In this document: positions 34,941 through 44,192 of the stretch, one piece after another
How positions within the stretch are numbered: the first letter of the stretch is position 1
Layout of the letters: each line of letters begins with the position of its first letter
From: Bradyrhizobium lablabi
Lineage (GTDB): Bacteria; Pseudomonadota; Alphaproteobacteria; Rhizobiales; Xanthobacteraceae
Reading direction: 5' to 3'
Assembly (NCBI RefSeq): GCF_001440475.1
Contig: NZ_LLYB01000071.1
Location: forward strand, 153,795 to 217,794
DNA: 64,000 bases
Program-made: the position numbers and the translations under genes
Notes under the pieces: model-generated
The model's input: the letters and a program-made list of their open reading frames with translations, nothing else
The model's database searches: none
What the model was told of the DNA's origin: nothing

Positions 34941-36014
34941 CTATTCGGCTGCTTCCGCCTGCCGGTCGATCGCCAGCGCGCCCTGCTTGATGAGCGGAAT
35001 CAAGTCACGGCCGATCGCCATCGTATCGTGCGGATTCTCGAAACCGCGCAGCAGGAAGGAGTGAATGCCGAGCCGGTAATACTCCAGCACCGCCGCGGCG
35101 ATCTGCTCGGGCGTGCCGACCAGGCACGACGTGTTGCCCGGCGCGCCGGTGGCGCGCGCGATCCCCATCCACAGCCGCTCGTCATGCACGTCGCCGCGCG
35201 CCGCGTAGCCGAGCAGGCGTTCGGCGGAATGGTTGGTCGGCTGCGGTGCCGCGCCGGTCTTGCGCTCGACATCTGCCAAGAGCGCATTCGCCTTGTCCCA
35301 TGCCGCGCCTTCGGTATCCGCCATGATCGGCCGCAGCGACATGTTGAAGCCGACGTTGCGCCCGTAGGCGGCGGCGCGCCGGCGGAAATCCTGCACCCGC
35401 TCCCGCGTCTCCTTCAGCGGCTCGCCGAAGATCGCGAACACGTCGCAATGCTTGGCACCCATCTCCAGCGCGCCCCCGGAAGAGCCGCCGAAGAAGAGCG
35501 GCGGATAGGGCTGCTGATGGGGCTTGATGTCGGAGAAACCGCCCTCGACGCGGTAGAACTCGCCCTTGTGATCGATCGGGCGGTCGCTGGTCCACAGCTT
35601 CTGCATCACCTCGAGATATTCACCGGCGCGGCGGTAGCGGTCGTTCTTGGGCAGAAAGTCGCCCTCGCTGGCCTGGTCCGCGTCGCTGGTCCCGGCGATG
35701 ATATGCAGCGCCATCCGCCCCTGCGTGAGCTGGTCGAATGTTGCGACCTGCCGGGCCGCCAGCGCCGGCGCCACCGAGCCCGGCCGGTGCGCGATCAGGA
35801 ACTTGATCCGCTCGGTATGGTCGGCCGCATAGAGCGCAATCGCAAAACCTTCGGCGGCCGAGGCATAATATCCGACCAGCACTGAATCATAGTTCCACTG
35901 CTCGTGCAGACGGGTGAAGTCGATCACCCACTGGCGCGATATCTGTCCCTTGATCAGGTGAACCGCGACGCCCTCCTGCTGGGTGCCGATCATTCCGATG
36001 ATTCTTGCGGGCAT
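34941..36014 (-). CDS. LLM-class flavin-dependent monooxygenase, SsuD-like
   Basis: A 357-residue bacterial-luciferase-like TIM barrel close to FMNH2-dependent alkanesulfonate monooxygenase. Typical stretches are DFTRLHEQWNYDSVLVGYYASAAEGFAIALYAA, RPGSVAPALAARQVATFDQLTQGRMALHIIAGTSDADQ and PPLFFGGSSGGALEMGAKHCDVFAIFGEP. It would need a separate flavin reductase. No sulfonate transporter genes adjoin it, so desulfonation is only one possibility. Confidence 0.88.
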   Translation of the reverse strand: MPARIIGMIGTQQEGVAVHLIKGQISRQWVIDFTRLHEQWNYDSVLVGYYASAAEGFAIALYAADHTERIKFLIAHRPGSVAPALAARQVATFDQLTQGRMALHIIAGTSDADQASEGDFLPKNDRYRRAGEYLEVMQKLWTSDRPIDHKGEFYRVEGGFSDIKPHQQPYPPLFFGGSSGGALEMGAKHCDVFAIFGEPLKETRERVQDFRRRAAAYGRNVGFNMSLRPIMADTEGAAWDKANALLADVERKTGAAPQPTNHSAERLLGYAARGDVHDERLWMGIARATGAPGNTSCLVGTPEQIAAAVLEYYRLGIHSFLLRGFENPHDTMAIGRDLIPLIKQGALAIDRQAEAAE

Positions 36015-36192
36015 GTTGTTTCCTGGGTTCCCTCACGTTTGGTTTGAATGAAACGCGTAAGGCCAGAGGAATGCAAGCAAACCCGTCGAATGGCGAAATG
36101 CGCTGAGTGAATTGCTGCGCTGCGTCAGACGGGGGACCGATGCATGGATCAATGCGTTAGCGGCCGAACGTCGCCGCAGCGGGGAATCCTGC

Positions 36193-37335
36193 ATGGAAGA
36201 TCTTCTGTCAAACTTCGAACAGATATTTGGCTGGGTGCCGCAATGGGCGATCGGTCTCGGCCTCGTCGTCGGGGCCATCATCGTTGCACTGTTCGTCTAC
36301 GGTATTGCCGCTGGGATCATCAGGCGCGTGGTTTCAGCGCGCTGGCCGACGGTGACGCTGCTTCTGCAACGGATCGCAGGTCCAGCCCGGCTGGCGCTGT
36401 GTCTGGCGGCCGTGGCGCTGGTGCTGCCGCTGGCGCCACTGAACGACGTGCTGCGCGAGCAGCTCAGGCACTTCTTCGTCGTCGCCGTCATCGCGCTGGT
36501 CGGATGGATCACGGTTCGCGCCGTCGACATGGGGGCCGCCCGTTATCTGCAGCGGTTCCGGCTCGATACCGATGAGAATTTTCTCGCCCGCAAGCACGTC
36601 ACCCAGGTGCGCGTCTTCAAGCGCGTGATCGATACGCTGATCATCCTCATCGCGATCTCGACCGCTCTGATGACCTTCGAATCCGTCAAGCAATACGGCG
36701 TCAGCCTGTTCGCGTCAGCCGGCGCGGCCGGCCTGATCGTCGGTCTGGCCGCAAGGCCGCTGCTCTCGAACCTGATCGCGGGCGTCCAGATCGCGATCAC
36801 CCAACCGATCCGGATCGAGGACGCCGTCATCATCGAGAATGAATGGGGGTGGGTCGAGGACATCGCCTCGACCTACGTCGTGGTCCGTCTCTGGGACTGG
36901 CGCAGGATGGTGGTCCCGCTGTCCTACTTCATCGAGCGTCCGTTCCAGAACTGGACCCGCGACACCCAATCGCTGATCGGCGCCATCGCGTTTCATGTCG
37001 ATTACTGCACCGACGTCTCGCGGATCAGGCAGCGGCTCGAGCAGGTCGTGCGCGAGTCCAGATTATGGGATGGCGCGGTGGTCAATCTCCAGGTGATCGA
37101 GGCCAGCCCGCGGGCGATCGAGCTTCGGGCCCTGGTAAGCGCCAGATCCGCGCCGCAATCCTGGGATCTGCGCTGCGAGATCAGGGAAAAGCTGCTGGCC
37201 TTCATTCGCGAGGAGATGCCCGAAGCGTTCCCGCGCGAACGCGCCATGGTGTCGCCCCCGATCGCCGATTTCGGCGGTGCGTTCGCGCATGGCGATGCGC
37301 GGTCGCGGCCCGTGCCGGCGCGGGCTCATAGCTGA
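36193..37335 (+). CDS. MscS-family mechanosensitive ion channel
   Basis: A 380-residue membrane channel. Four or so N-terminal helices lead to the MscS pore helix and beta domain: SVKQYGVSLFASAGAAGLIVGLAARPLLSNLIAGVQIAI is followed by QPIRIEDAVIIENEWGWVEDI and the mixed domain. A proline-rich tail ends the protein. ATG 36193 with GGGGA upstream is preferred to the open frame from 36112. It would release solutes under osmotic downshock. Confidence 0.9.
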   Translation: MEDLLSNFEQIFGWVPQWAIGLGLVVGAIIVALFVYGIAAGIIRRVVSARWPTVTLLLQRIAGPARLALCLAAVALVLPLAPLNDVLREQLRHFFVVAVIALVGWITVRAVDMGAARYLQRFRLDTDENFLARKHVTQVRVFKRVIDTLIILIAISTALMTFESVKQYGVSLFASAGAAGLIVGLAARPLLSNLIAGVQIAITQPIRIEDAVIIENEWGWVEDIASTYVVVRLWDWRRMVVPLSYFIERPFQNWTRDTQSLIGAIAFHVDYCTDVSRIRQRLEQVVRESRLWDGAVVNLQVIEASPRAIELRALVSARSAPQSWDLRCEIREKLLAFIREEMPEAFPRERAMVSPPIADFGGAFAHGDARSRPVPARAHS

Positions 37336-37373
37336 GCGCCACGGATGATCGATTCAATCAGAACCAAAACGCT

Positions 37374-37805
37374 CTAGACAATGCCGTGCTGCTTCAGAAG
37401 CGCCTGCTCATCGCCGGATACCCAGCCGAAGACCCTTGCGTCGCCATCCAGCTTCTGGACCAGGTAGTGAACATCGAAATCGATAATCGTATCGTCTTGA
37501 TCGGTGCGCGCATAAGTCGCGGTCCAGGAGACATGGGCCACGCAGTGATGCTCATCGATCGGTGAGAGACGAATATGACTGATACGCATCCCTTTGGTCC
37601 CGATCGCGCGATAATGCGCGTATCCTTGCGCCATGAACTGCTTTAGCTGATCGTCGTTCTTCCCGGTCATAACCCCGGCAGGCGAGGCCGCGATGAAATG
37701 CGAGGCATACAGCGACGCGACCTCATCCATATCCGGGTTCCCGTCGAGCGACCGTTTGAAAAAGCTCTCGTACCGCTCGAACAGCTTTCTTACGGCGTTC
37801 TCCAT
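37374..37805 (-). CDS. SnoaL/NTF2-like family protein
   Basis: A 143-residue protein with the NTF2-like cone fold pattern: an N-terminal helix pair (VRKLFERYESFFKRSLDGN, DEVASLYASHFIAASPAGV) and later strands (HCVAHVSWTATYARTDQDDTIIDFDVHYLVQ). Family members are diverse cyclases, isomerases or binding proteins, and no catalytic residue can be assigned here. It converges on the MscS gene. Confidence 0.7.
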   Translation of the reverse strand: MENAVRKLFERYESFFKRSLDGNPDMDEVASLYASHFIAASPAGVMTGKNDDQLKQFMAQGYAHYRAIGTKGMRISHIRLSPIDEHHCVAHVSWTATYARTDQDDTIIDFDVHYLVQKLDGDARVFGWVSGDEQALLKQHGIV

Positions 37806-37981
37806 CGGTCGTTTTCCCCGGGTTGAAATCTGGCGTCTCCAACAACGCCGCTCTCGGGCAATTCGGTCCAGGCTTCCAACTCAGCCCCGACGGGGCCGGA
37901 ATCGGCCTTGCTTCCGCTGGTTCCGGCTGTAATGGATACGGCTGAACTTCTATCCTGACTTGTATCCAGAAGAAGAGATCG

Positions 37982-38395
37982 ATGAGCCAACTGATTGTCC
38001 ACGCCGGTGAATTCACCTTCGAGGCCCGTTTCGAGGAGCAGCTGGCGCCGAAGACGGTCGCCGCCTTCCGCAAGGCGATGCCGTTCGAGAGCCAGGCGAT
38101 CCATGTCCGCTGGAGCGGCGAGGGGGTCTGGATGCCGCTCGGCGATCTCGATTTCGGCGTCTCCTACGAGAACCACACCAGCTATCCCGCGCCCGGCCAG
38201 ATCATTCTTTATCCCGGCGGCATCAGCGAGACCGAAATCCTGCTGGCCTATGGCGGCGTGCACTTTGCGAGCAAGATGGGCCAGCTCGCCGGCAATCACT
38301 TCATCACCCTGACTTCTGGACTGGAGAACCTGACCGCGTTCGGCAAGACTGTGCTCTGGAAGGGCGCGCAGAAAATCCGCTTCGAGGAAGTCTGA
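37982..38395 (+). CDS. DUF3830 family protein, coupled to allantoinase
   Basis: A 137-residue protein of the DUF3830 group, thought to have a cyclophilin-like beta barrel. Landmarks are FEARFEEQLAPKTVAAFRKAMPFESQAIHVRWSGE and YPAPGQIILYPGGISETEILLAYGG. No enzymatic role is established. Its stop overlaps the puuE start as TGATG, so it is made together with allantoinase, which links it to purine or ureide metabolism. Confidence 0.82.
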   Translation: MSQLIVHAGEFTFEARFEEQLAPKTVAAFRKAMPFESQAIHVRWSGEGVWMPLGDLDFGVSYENHTSYPAPGQIILYPGGISETEILLAYGGVHFASKMGQLAGNHFITLTSGLENLTAFGKTVLWKGAQKIRFEEV

Positions 38396-39333
38396 TGGCA
38401 GCGCCGGTCTACCCGCGCGACTTCCGCGGCTACGGCCGCAACCCGCCGGATCCGAAGTGGCCCGGCAACGCTCGCGTGGCGGTGCAGTTCGTGGTGAATT
38501 TCGAGGAGGGCGGCGAGAACAATGTTCTCGACGGCGATCGCGCCTCGGAGGCCTTTTTGTCTGACGTGCTGGGTGCGCAGCCCTGGCCCGGACAGCGCCA
38601 CGCCAATATCGAGTCGATGTTCGAATATGGCTCGCGCGCCGGCTTCTGGCGGCTGTGGCGGGCGTTCACCGAACGCAATCTGCCGGCCACCGTGTTCGGC
38701 GTCGCCAAGGCGTTGAAGCGAAATCCCGAAATCGTCGCCGCCATGAAGGAGGCCGGCTGGGACATCGCCAGCCATAGCCTGCGATGGATCGAGCACAAGG
38801 ACATGTCGGAGAGCGAGGAGCGGACCGAGATCGCAGCGGCAATCCGCGTCCACACCGAGGCGACCGGCTCGCGCCCGCTCGGCTGGTACACCGGCCGCTC
38901 CTCGATCAACACGTTGCGGCTTCTGATGGAAGCCGGCGGCCTGCTTTATCTCTGCGACTCCTACGCCGACGACCTGCCATACTGGATCAAGTCGCGCGGA
39001 TCGAAGCCGCATCTGGTCATTCCCTATACGCTCGATGCCAATGACATGCGGTTTATCAACCCGCAGGGCTTTGGCGGCGGCGACGAGTTCTTCACCTACC
39101 TCAAGGACAGCTTTGACGTTCTTTATGCGGAGGGCGAGACCGCACCGAAGATGATGTCGGTCGGGCTGCATTGCCGGGTCGTCGGCCGCCCCGGCCGCGC
39201 GGCGGCACTGATGCGGTTTCTCGACTATATCGGCAAGCACGAGCGGGTCTGGGTGCCGACGCGGCTTGAGATCGCACAGCACTGGCACGCCAATCTGGCG
39301 CATCTCGCCGACGACGCTTTCGATATTGGATAG
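38395..39333 (+). CDS. puuE: Allantoinase of the polysaccharide-deacetylase type
   Basis: A 312-residue NodB-fold hydrolase matching the metal-independent allantoinase PuuE, which opens S-allantoin to allantoate. Diagnostic stretches are RDFRGYGRNPPDPKWPGNARVAVQFVVNFEEGGE, HANIESMFEYGSRAGFWRLWR, and GWDIASHSLRWIEHKDMSESEE. The length is close to the known enzyme. It sits between DUF3830 and the OHCU decarboxylase fusion in one operon. Confidence 0.95.
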   Translation: MAAPVYPRDFRGYGRNPPDPKWPGNARVAVQFVVNFEEGGENNVLDGDRASEAFLSDVLGAQPWPGQRHANIESMFEYGSRAGFWRLWRAFTERNLPATVFGVAKALKRNPEIVAAMKEAGWDIASHSLRWIEHKDMSESEERTEIAAAIRVHTEATGSRPLGWYTGRSSINTLRLLMEAGGLLYLCDSYADDLPYWIKSRGSKPHLVIPYTLDANDMRFINPQGFGGGDEFFTYLKDSFDVLYAEGETAPKMMSVGLHCRVVGRPGRAAALMRFLDYIGKHERVWVPTRLEIAQHWHANLAHLADDAFDIG

Positions 39334-39343
39334 GCTGGCACCG

Positions 39344-40228
39344 ATGCTGCAAAAGCTTTCCGATCTGAACCATTGCAGCAAGGATGAGTTTGTCACAGCA
39401 CTTGCCAATATTTTCGAGCATTCGCCCTGGGTGGCCGAAGCGGCGGCCGGGCTACGGCCGTTTGCGGGGATCGGTGCGCTGTTCGCGGCGATGACGACCG
39501 CGGTCGACCGCGCGCCGGACGAAGCGCGGCTCAAGCTGATCAACGCGCATCCCGACCTCGCCAACAAGACCCAGCGCGCCTCAGGCCTCACCGCGGAATC
39601 GTCCGCTGAGCAGGACAGTGTCGGCCTCGATCGGTTGTCGGATGCCGAATTTGACGCCTTCGAGCGTGCCAACAGCGCCTACCGCGCCAAATTCGGCTTT
39701 CCCTACATCGTCTGCGTCCGCCGCCACACCCGCGATTCCATCCTGCGCGATTTCGAGCGCCGCCTGCCGAACGATGCGAAGGCCGAGATGCGGACGTCGG
39801 TTGCGGAAATTTGCCGGATCGCAGCGCTGCGCCTCGACCAGTCTGTGGCTTCCGAGGACCGGCTGCCGGTGCACGGGCGGCTGTCGACCCATGTGCTTGA
39901 TACGCACAGCGGCAAGCCCGCGGCGGGCATCTCGATCGAGCTCACGGAGCTATCCGATCTCGGGGCCTCCCGCGTGGTCGCCCGCGCCACGACCAACAGC
40001 GACGGCCGCACCGATCAGCCCCTGATCGGCGGCCGTCCGGTGCCGATCGGCCGTTACGAGCTATCATTTCGTGTCGGCGATTATTTTGCCGGCCGCGATG
40101 TGCCGATGTCCGATCCGCCGTTCCTCGATCGCATTCCCCTGCATTTTGCGGTGAGCGATCCCGAAGGCCATCTCCACGTGCCGCTGCTGGTAACGCCGTG
40201 GAGCTATGCGACGTATCGGGGCAGTTAG
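39344..40228 (+). CDS. Fused OHCU decarboxylase and 5-hydroxyisourate hydrolase
   Basis: A 294-residue two-domain protein. Residues 1-165 are the OHCU decarboxylase domain, with the catalytic histidine in LINAHPDLANK (H69) and the motif ANSAYRAKFGFPYIVCVRRHTRDSIL. Residues 178-294 are a transthyretin-like HIU hydrolase: LSTHVLDTHSGKPAAGI opens it, and it closes with the family's C-terminal YRGS. Both reactions follow uricase and give S-allantoin. The same domain order occurs in the plant TTL/allantoin synthase. ATG 39344 is chosen because homology begins there. It follows puuE by 10 bases. Confidence 0.94.
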   Translation: MLQKLSDLNHCSKDEFVTALANIFEHSPWVAEAAAGLRPFAGIGALFAAMTTAVDRAPDEARLKLINAHPDLANKTQRASGLTAESSAEQDSVGLDRLSDAEFDAFERANSAYRAKFGFPYIVCVRRHTRDSILRDFERRLPNDAKAEMRTSVAEICRIAALRLDQSVASEDRLPVHGRLSTHVLDTHSGKPAAGISIELTELSDLGASRVVARATTNSDGRTDQPLIGGRPVPIGRYELSFRVGDYFAGRDVPMSDPPFLDRIPLHFAVSDPEGHLHVPLLVTPWSYATYRGS

Positions 40229-40233
40229 GGAAT

Positions 40234-40320
40234 GTAGGGTGGGCAAAGCGAAGCGTGCCCACCATTACCAGGCGATGCTGCCGTTAGTTGGTGAGCACGC
40301 TGCGCTTTGCCCCACCCTAC
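40234..40320. repeat. Inverted repeat between convergent genes
   Basis: The left arm (40234-40263, opening GTAGGGTGGGCAAAGCG) pairs with the right arm (40290-40320, ending CTTTGCCCCACCCTAC) with few mismatches over about 30 bases. It lies between the allantoin-synthase-like gene and the permease. From memory this GTAGGGTGGGCAAAGCG family is common in Bradyrhizobium gaps, and here it could act as a two-way terminator. Confidence 0.75.
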
Positions 40321-40328
40321 GGCACCAA

Positions 40329-41723
40329 CTAATGCGTCGCGGTTGCCGCCGCCGCTGCGGCGTCGGCTTCTGCCGCAGCCTTGCCGCCGACGCCGTTGAA
40401 GAAGGCGTTCAGCGTCACCGCCACCAGCGCGCTGAGCAGGATGCCGGATTCCAGCAGCGGATGCAGGTCGTGCGGCAAGTTCTTGAAGAAGTTCGGCGAA
40501 ACCAGCGGGATCATGCCGAAGCCGACCGAGATCGCCACCACGAACAGATTGTAACGGTTGTTCTTGAAGTCGACCGCGGTGAGGATACGCGCGCCGGTGG
40601 CCGCCACCATGCCGAACATCACGAGCCCGGCGCCGCCGAGCACCACCAGCGGCACGGCCTCGACCAGCGCCGCCATCTTCGGCAGCAAGCCGAGCAGCAG
40701 CAAGATGCCGCCGCCGGCGATCGTCACCCAGCGCGAGCGCACGCCGGTGACGCCGACAAGCCCGACATTCTGCGAGAACGACGTATAGGGAAAGGTGTTG
40801 AACAGGCCGCCGAGGAACGTGCCGACGCCATCGGCCCGCAACCCGCGGGTCAGCGCGTTGCGATCCACCGGCTTGCCGGTGATTTCGGCGAGTGCCAGGA
40901 ACATGCCGAGCGACTCGATCATCACCACGATCATCACGATGCACATGGTGATGATGGGGATGAGCTGGAATTTCGGCAGCCCGAAATGCAGCGGCAGCAC
41001 AGCCGCCGCCCATGGCGCCTTGGCGACTTTGTCGAAATTCATGATGCCGAGCAGGGCGGCGAGGACGGCGCCAGCGATGATGCCGAGCAGCACCGCGACA
41101 TTGGCGATGAAACCGGCGCCCCATTTGATCAGGCCGAGGATGACGAGCAGCACGAACAGTGCAATGCCAAGCCCCTGTAACTGGCCGTAGTTTGGATTGG
41201 GGAACGCGCCCGGGACGCCGTCGACGATCTTGGTCAGTGTCGGCAGGCCGCCGCCGGCCCAGTTGATGCCGACCCGCATCAGCGAAATGCCGATCACCAG
41301 AATGATGGTCCCGGTCACAACAGGCGGAAACAGCGGCAGCAACCGGCTGATGAACGGCGCGGCAAGGATGGCGAAGATTCCGGCTGCAATCACCGAGCCG
41401 TAAATGCCGAGCAGGCCGATATCGGGGGAGGCTGCCATCGCCAGCATCGGGCTGACGGAGGCGAACGTGACGCCCATCATGACCGGCAGCCGGATACCAA
41501 CTCCGGGAAAGCCGAGGCATTGCACCAGGGTGGCGATGCCGCAGGCGAACAGGTCTGCGCTAATCAGGAAGGCGACGTCTTCCGGCGGCAGCTTCAGCGC
41601 CCGGCCGATGATCAGCGGCACGGCAACCGCGCCGGCATACATCACCAGCACATGCTGCAGGCCGAGCGCCAGCAGGCGCGGCGTCGGCAGAACCTGGTCG
41701 ACGGGATGGATTTCGCTGCTCAT
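40329..41723 (-). CDS. NCS2-family uric acid/xanthine permease
   Basis: A 464-residue, 14-helix nucleobase transporter. It starts with LGLQHVLVMYAGAVAVPLIIG, and the NAT signature appears as SQNVGLVGVTGVRSRWV. The alanine-rich C-terminal tail (KAAAEADAAAAAATATH) is unusual but ordinary for high-GC alphaproteobacteria. It is divergent from uricase, so urate or xanthine is the likely substrate. A perfect 9-bp hairpin sits in its leader. Confidence 0.93.
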   Translation of the reverse strand: MSSEIHPVDQVLPTPRLLALGLQHVLVMYAGAVAVPLIIGRALKLPPEDVAFLISADLFACGIATLVQCLGFPGVGIRLPVMMGVTFASVSPMLAMAASPDIGLLGIYGSVIAAGIFAILAAPFISRLLPLFPPVVTGTIILVIGISLMRVGINWAGGGLPTLTKIVDGVPGAFPNPNYGQLQGLGIALFVLLVILGLIKWGAGFIANVAVLLGIIAGAVLAALLGIMNFDKVAKAPWAAAVLPLHFGLPKFQLIPIITMCIVMIVVMIESLGMFLALAEITGKPVDRNALTRGLRADGVGTFLGGLFNTFPYTSFSQNVGLVGVTGVRSRWVTIAGGGILLLLGLLPKMAALVEAVPLVVLGGAGLVMFGMVAATGARILTAVDFKNNRYNLFVVAISVGFGMIPLVSPNFFKNLPHDLHPLLESGILLSALVAVTLNAFFNGVGGKAAAEADAAAAAATATH

Positions 41724-41741
41724 ATTCGGATTCCCCCTGCT

Positions 41742-41761
41742 GCAGGCGCGTCCGCGCCTGC
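41742..41761. promoter_or_regulatory. Leader hairpin before the permease
   Basis: GCAGGCGCG (41742-41750) and CGCGCCTGC (41753-41761) are perfectly complementary with only two bases between them, 19 bases upstream of the permease start. It is either a cruciform-type operator or an mRNA leader stem. Nearby (about 41798-41840) is a degenerate triple repeat of GCCTTGTCCC-like units. Confidence 0.4.
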
Positions 41762-41918
41762 GTGAACCGATACAAGGCTCGTGCCAGAAGCTGTCTCCGA
41801 AGGCCTGTCCCTAACGCCTTGTCCCCAAAGCCTTGCCCAGTGGCACGAAGGTTGCTCAATATCCGACCTTACCGGGTGATCGAAATCCCCGCTACCCAGT
41901 CGAACGGGAGGTCTGAGC

Positions 41919-42761
41919 ATGCCGCTGATCAAGAACCGCTACGGAAAGGGTCGCGTCCGGGTCATGCGGATTCACCGTGACGGCGACCGCCACGAGGTCA
42001 GCCAGCTCAGCATCAAGGCGATGATGGAAGGCGACTTTGCCCGCGCCTATACCCATGCCGACAATTCCACGTCGGTGGCGACAGATACGATCAAGAACAT
42101 TGTCAACGTCGTCGCGCGCGAGAACACCAGCCTCTGCACCGAGGAATTCTGCCAGGTGCTGGCGAAGCGATATCTCGACACCTATCCGCAGATCGCCTCC
42201 GTCGCGATTACTGCGCATGAAACCAAATGGCGCCGCCTGAGCTACGGCGGCGAACCGCATCCGCACAGTTTTGTGCTTGATAGTAACGGCAAGCCATTCG
42301 TCGAGGTTGCCGCGGTGCGGGGCGGGCCGTCGACACTGGCCTCCGGCATCGACGGCTTTGCTTTCATGAAATCGACGCAGTCCGGCTGGGAGAATTATCC
42401 GCGGGATCGCTACACCACGCTGCCGGAGACCGCCGACCGGATGTGCGCGACCAGCATGGTCGCCTCCTGGAAATGGGCGGCAAAGCCGTCGAACTATCCG
42501 GCGGCCAATGCGAAGATCTTGGATACCGTGCTCGAAGTATTCGGCACGACCTACAGCATGAGCGTGCAGGACAGCCTGTACCGGATGGGCGAGGCGGCGC
42601 TGGCGGCGGTGCCGGAGATCTCGGAAATCAGCATGGCCTGTCCCAACATGCACTTCATCCCGATGAACCTGTCGGCCTTCGGGCTGGATAACAATAACGA
42701 CGTCTTCCTGCCGACCGAGGAGCCCCATGGCCAGATTGAGTGCACGGTGGGAAGGGGCTAA
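41919..42761 (+). CDS. Urate oxidase (uricase)
   Basis: A 280-residue cofactor-free uricase that oxidises urate to 5-hydroxyisourate. Catalytic landmarks are the N-terminal lysine in KNRYGKGRVRV, the threonine of NSTSVATDTIKN (near residue 55), and the C-terminal NNNDVFLPTEEPHGQIE. The two-domain T-fold length is normal. Its product is the substrate of the HIU hydrolase domain encoded at 39344-40228. GGGAGG precedes ATG 41919. Confidence 0.97.
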   Translation: MPLIKNRYGKGRVRVMRIHRDGDRHEVSQLSIKAMMEGDFARAYTHADNSTSVATDTIKNIVNVVARENTSLCTEEFCQVLAKRYLDTYPQIASVAITAHETKWRRLSYGGEPHPHSFVLDSNGKPFVEVAAVRGGPSTLASGIDGFAFMKSTQSGWENYPRDRYTTLPETADRMCATSMVASWKWAAKPSNYPAANAKILDTVLEVFGTTYSMSVQDSLYRMGEAALAAVPEISEISMACPNMHFIPMNLSAFGLDNNNDVFLPTEEPHGQIECTVGRG

Positions 42762-42812
42762 AAGGCGGCCCCAGATATCGAGCAGCGCGAATGAGCGCCT
42801 CACTGGAACAGC

Positions 42813-44048
42813 ATGAGCGAAACACTCGGCGATGAAATCGTAAGCCGCATCAATCAGCTCGGAGCGATTTCCGAGACCGGCGATCATCTGACGCGGATTT
42901 TCCTGTCGCCCGAGCATCGCGTCGCGGCCGATCTCATCTTGTCATGGATGCGGGACGCCGGCATGTCCGCCCATCTCGACGCCATCGGCAACGTCTGCGG
43001 CCGTTACGAAGGCGAGCGCCCCGGATTGCCATGCCTGATGCTGGGCTCGCATTACGACACCGTACGCGACGCCGGCAAATGGGATGGGCCGCTCGGGGTC
43101 ATCACGGCGATTGCCTGCGTCGCCGATCTGAACCGGCGCGGCGCGCGGCTGCCGTTCGCGATCGAAATCGTCGGATTCGCCGACGAGGAGGGCGTGCGGT
43201 TTGCCTCCACGCTGCTCGGCAGCCGGGCCATCGCGGGAACCTTCGACGAAAGCGTGCTCAACACGCGCGACCGTGACGGCGTCTCGATGCGCGAGGCGCT
43301 TGCGCAGTTCGGCCTCGACCCTGACCATATCGGCGCGGCCGCGCGGGTGCGCCGCGAGCTGCATGCCTATGTCGAACTGCACATCGAGCAGGGGCCGGTG
43401 CTGGAACAGCAGAACATTCCCGTCGGCGTGGTGACGGCGATCGCGGGTGCGACGCGGCTCGCCGCGAACCTCTCCGGCATGGCCGGCCATGCCGGCACGG
43501 TACCGATGGCGCTGCGGCGCGATGCGCTGGCCGGCGCCGCCGAATGCATCGTCGCGATCGAGCAGTTCTGCAAGGCCGACGGCGCGGGCCTGATCGGCAC
43601 GGTCGGCGCCATCACGGCATTGCCGGGCGCGACCAACGTCATTCCGGGCAAGGTGTCGTTCACCTTAGACATCCGCGCGCCGACCGACACCCACCGCAAG
43701 GGCGCTGTCGCCGAGATCGTGCGGCAGATCGAGGCGATCGCAAAGCGCCGCGAACTGTCGCTGCAGATCGACGTCACCCACGAAAACCGCACCGTACCCT
43801 GCGCGCCCTGGCTGAAAGCGCAATTGGCGGAAGCGGTTGCGGCCGAAGGTTTCGGCGCGTTTGAACTGCCGAGCGGGGCCGGGCATGACGGTATGGCGAT
43901 GATCGACATCGCCGACGTCGCCATGCTGTTCGTACGCTGCCGTGGCGGCATCAGCCATAACCCGGCCGAGCATGTCGAACCCGCCGATGTCGACGCGGGG
44001 GTACGCGTGCTGCTGCGGTTCGTCGAGAATTTCCGGCCAAAGGTATAA
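42813..44048 (+). CDS. Allantoate amidohydrolase-type M20 zinc hydrolase
   Basis: A 411-residue dinuclear-zinc amidohydrolase of the AllC/hydantoinase-carbamoylase family. Metal ligands are visible in GSHYDTVRDAGKWDGPLGV (H80, D91), GFADEEGVRF, ELHIEQGPVLE, and the closing GISHNPAEHVEPADV. The length equals that of E. coli AllC. Position directly after uricase supports allantoate as substrate, releasing ammonia and ureidoglycine. N-carbamoyl amino acid hydrolases are close relatives and cannot be excluded. Confidence 0.9.
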   Translation: MSETLGDEIVSRINQLGAISETGDHLTRIFLSPEHRVAADLILSWMRDAGMSAHLDAIGNVCGRYEGERPGLPCLMLGSHYDTVRDAGKWDGPLGVITAIACVADLNRRGARLPFAIEIVGFADEEGVRFASTLLGSRAIAGTFDESVLNTRDRDGVSMREALAQFGLDPDHIGAAARVRRELHAYVELHIEQGPVLEQQNIPVGVVTAIAGATRLAANLSGMAGHAGTVPMALRRDALAGAAECIVAIEQFCKADGAGLIGTVGAITALPGATNVIPGKVSFTLDIRAPTDTHRKGAVAEIVRQIEAIAKRRELSLQIDVTHENRTVPCAPWLKAQLAEAVAAEGFGAFELPSGAGHDGMAMIDIADVAMLFVRCRGGISHNPAEHVEPADVDAGVRVLLRFVENFRPKV

Positions 44049-44066
44049 GGGCGGGGCGACCTAATC

Positions 44067-44192
44067 GTAGGATGGGTAGAGCGCAGCGAAACCCATCACG
44101 TTGCTAAGAGCTGGCCAACGCAAATTCTGTGAGCGAGCCCAATCAGGACGCCGACGAAGATGATGGGTTTCGCTGCGCTCTACCCATCCTAC
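44067..44192. repeat. Perfect 32-base inverted repeat with 62-base spacer
   Basis: The left arm 44067-44098 (GTAGGATGGGTAGAGCGCAG...) and right arm 44161-44192 are exact reverse complements. The spacer has no visible gene. From memory such GTAGGATGGGTAGAGCGCAGCGAAACCC elements recur throughout Bradyrhizobium chromosomes. It follows the amidohydrolase stop by 18 bases. Confidence 0.8.
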
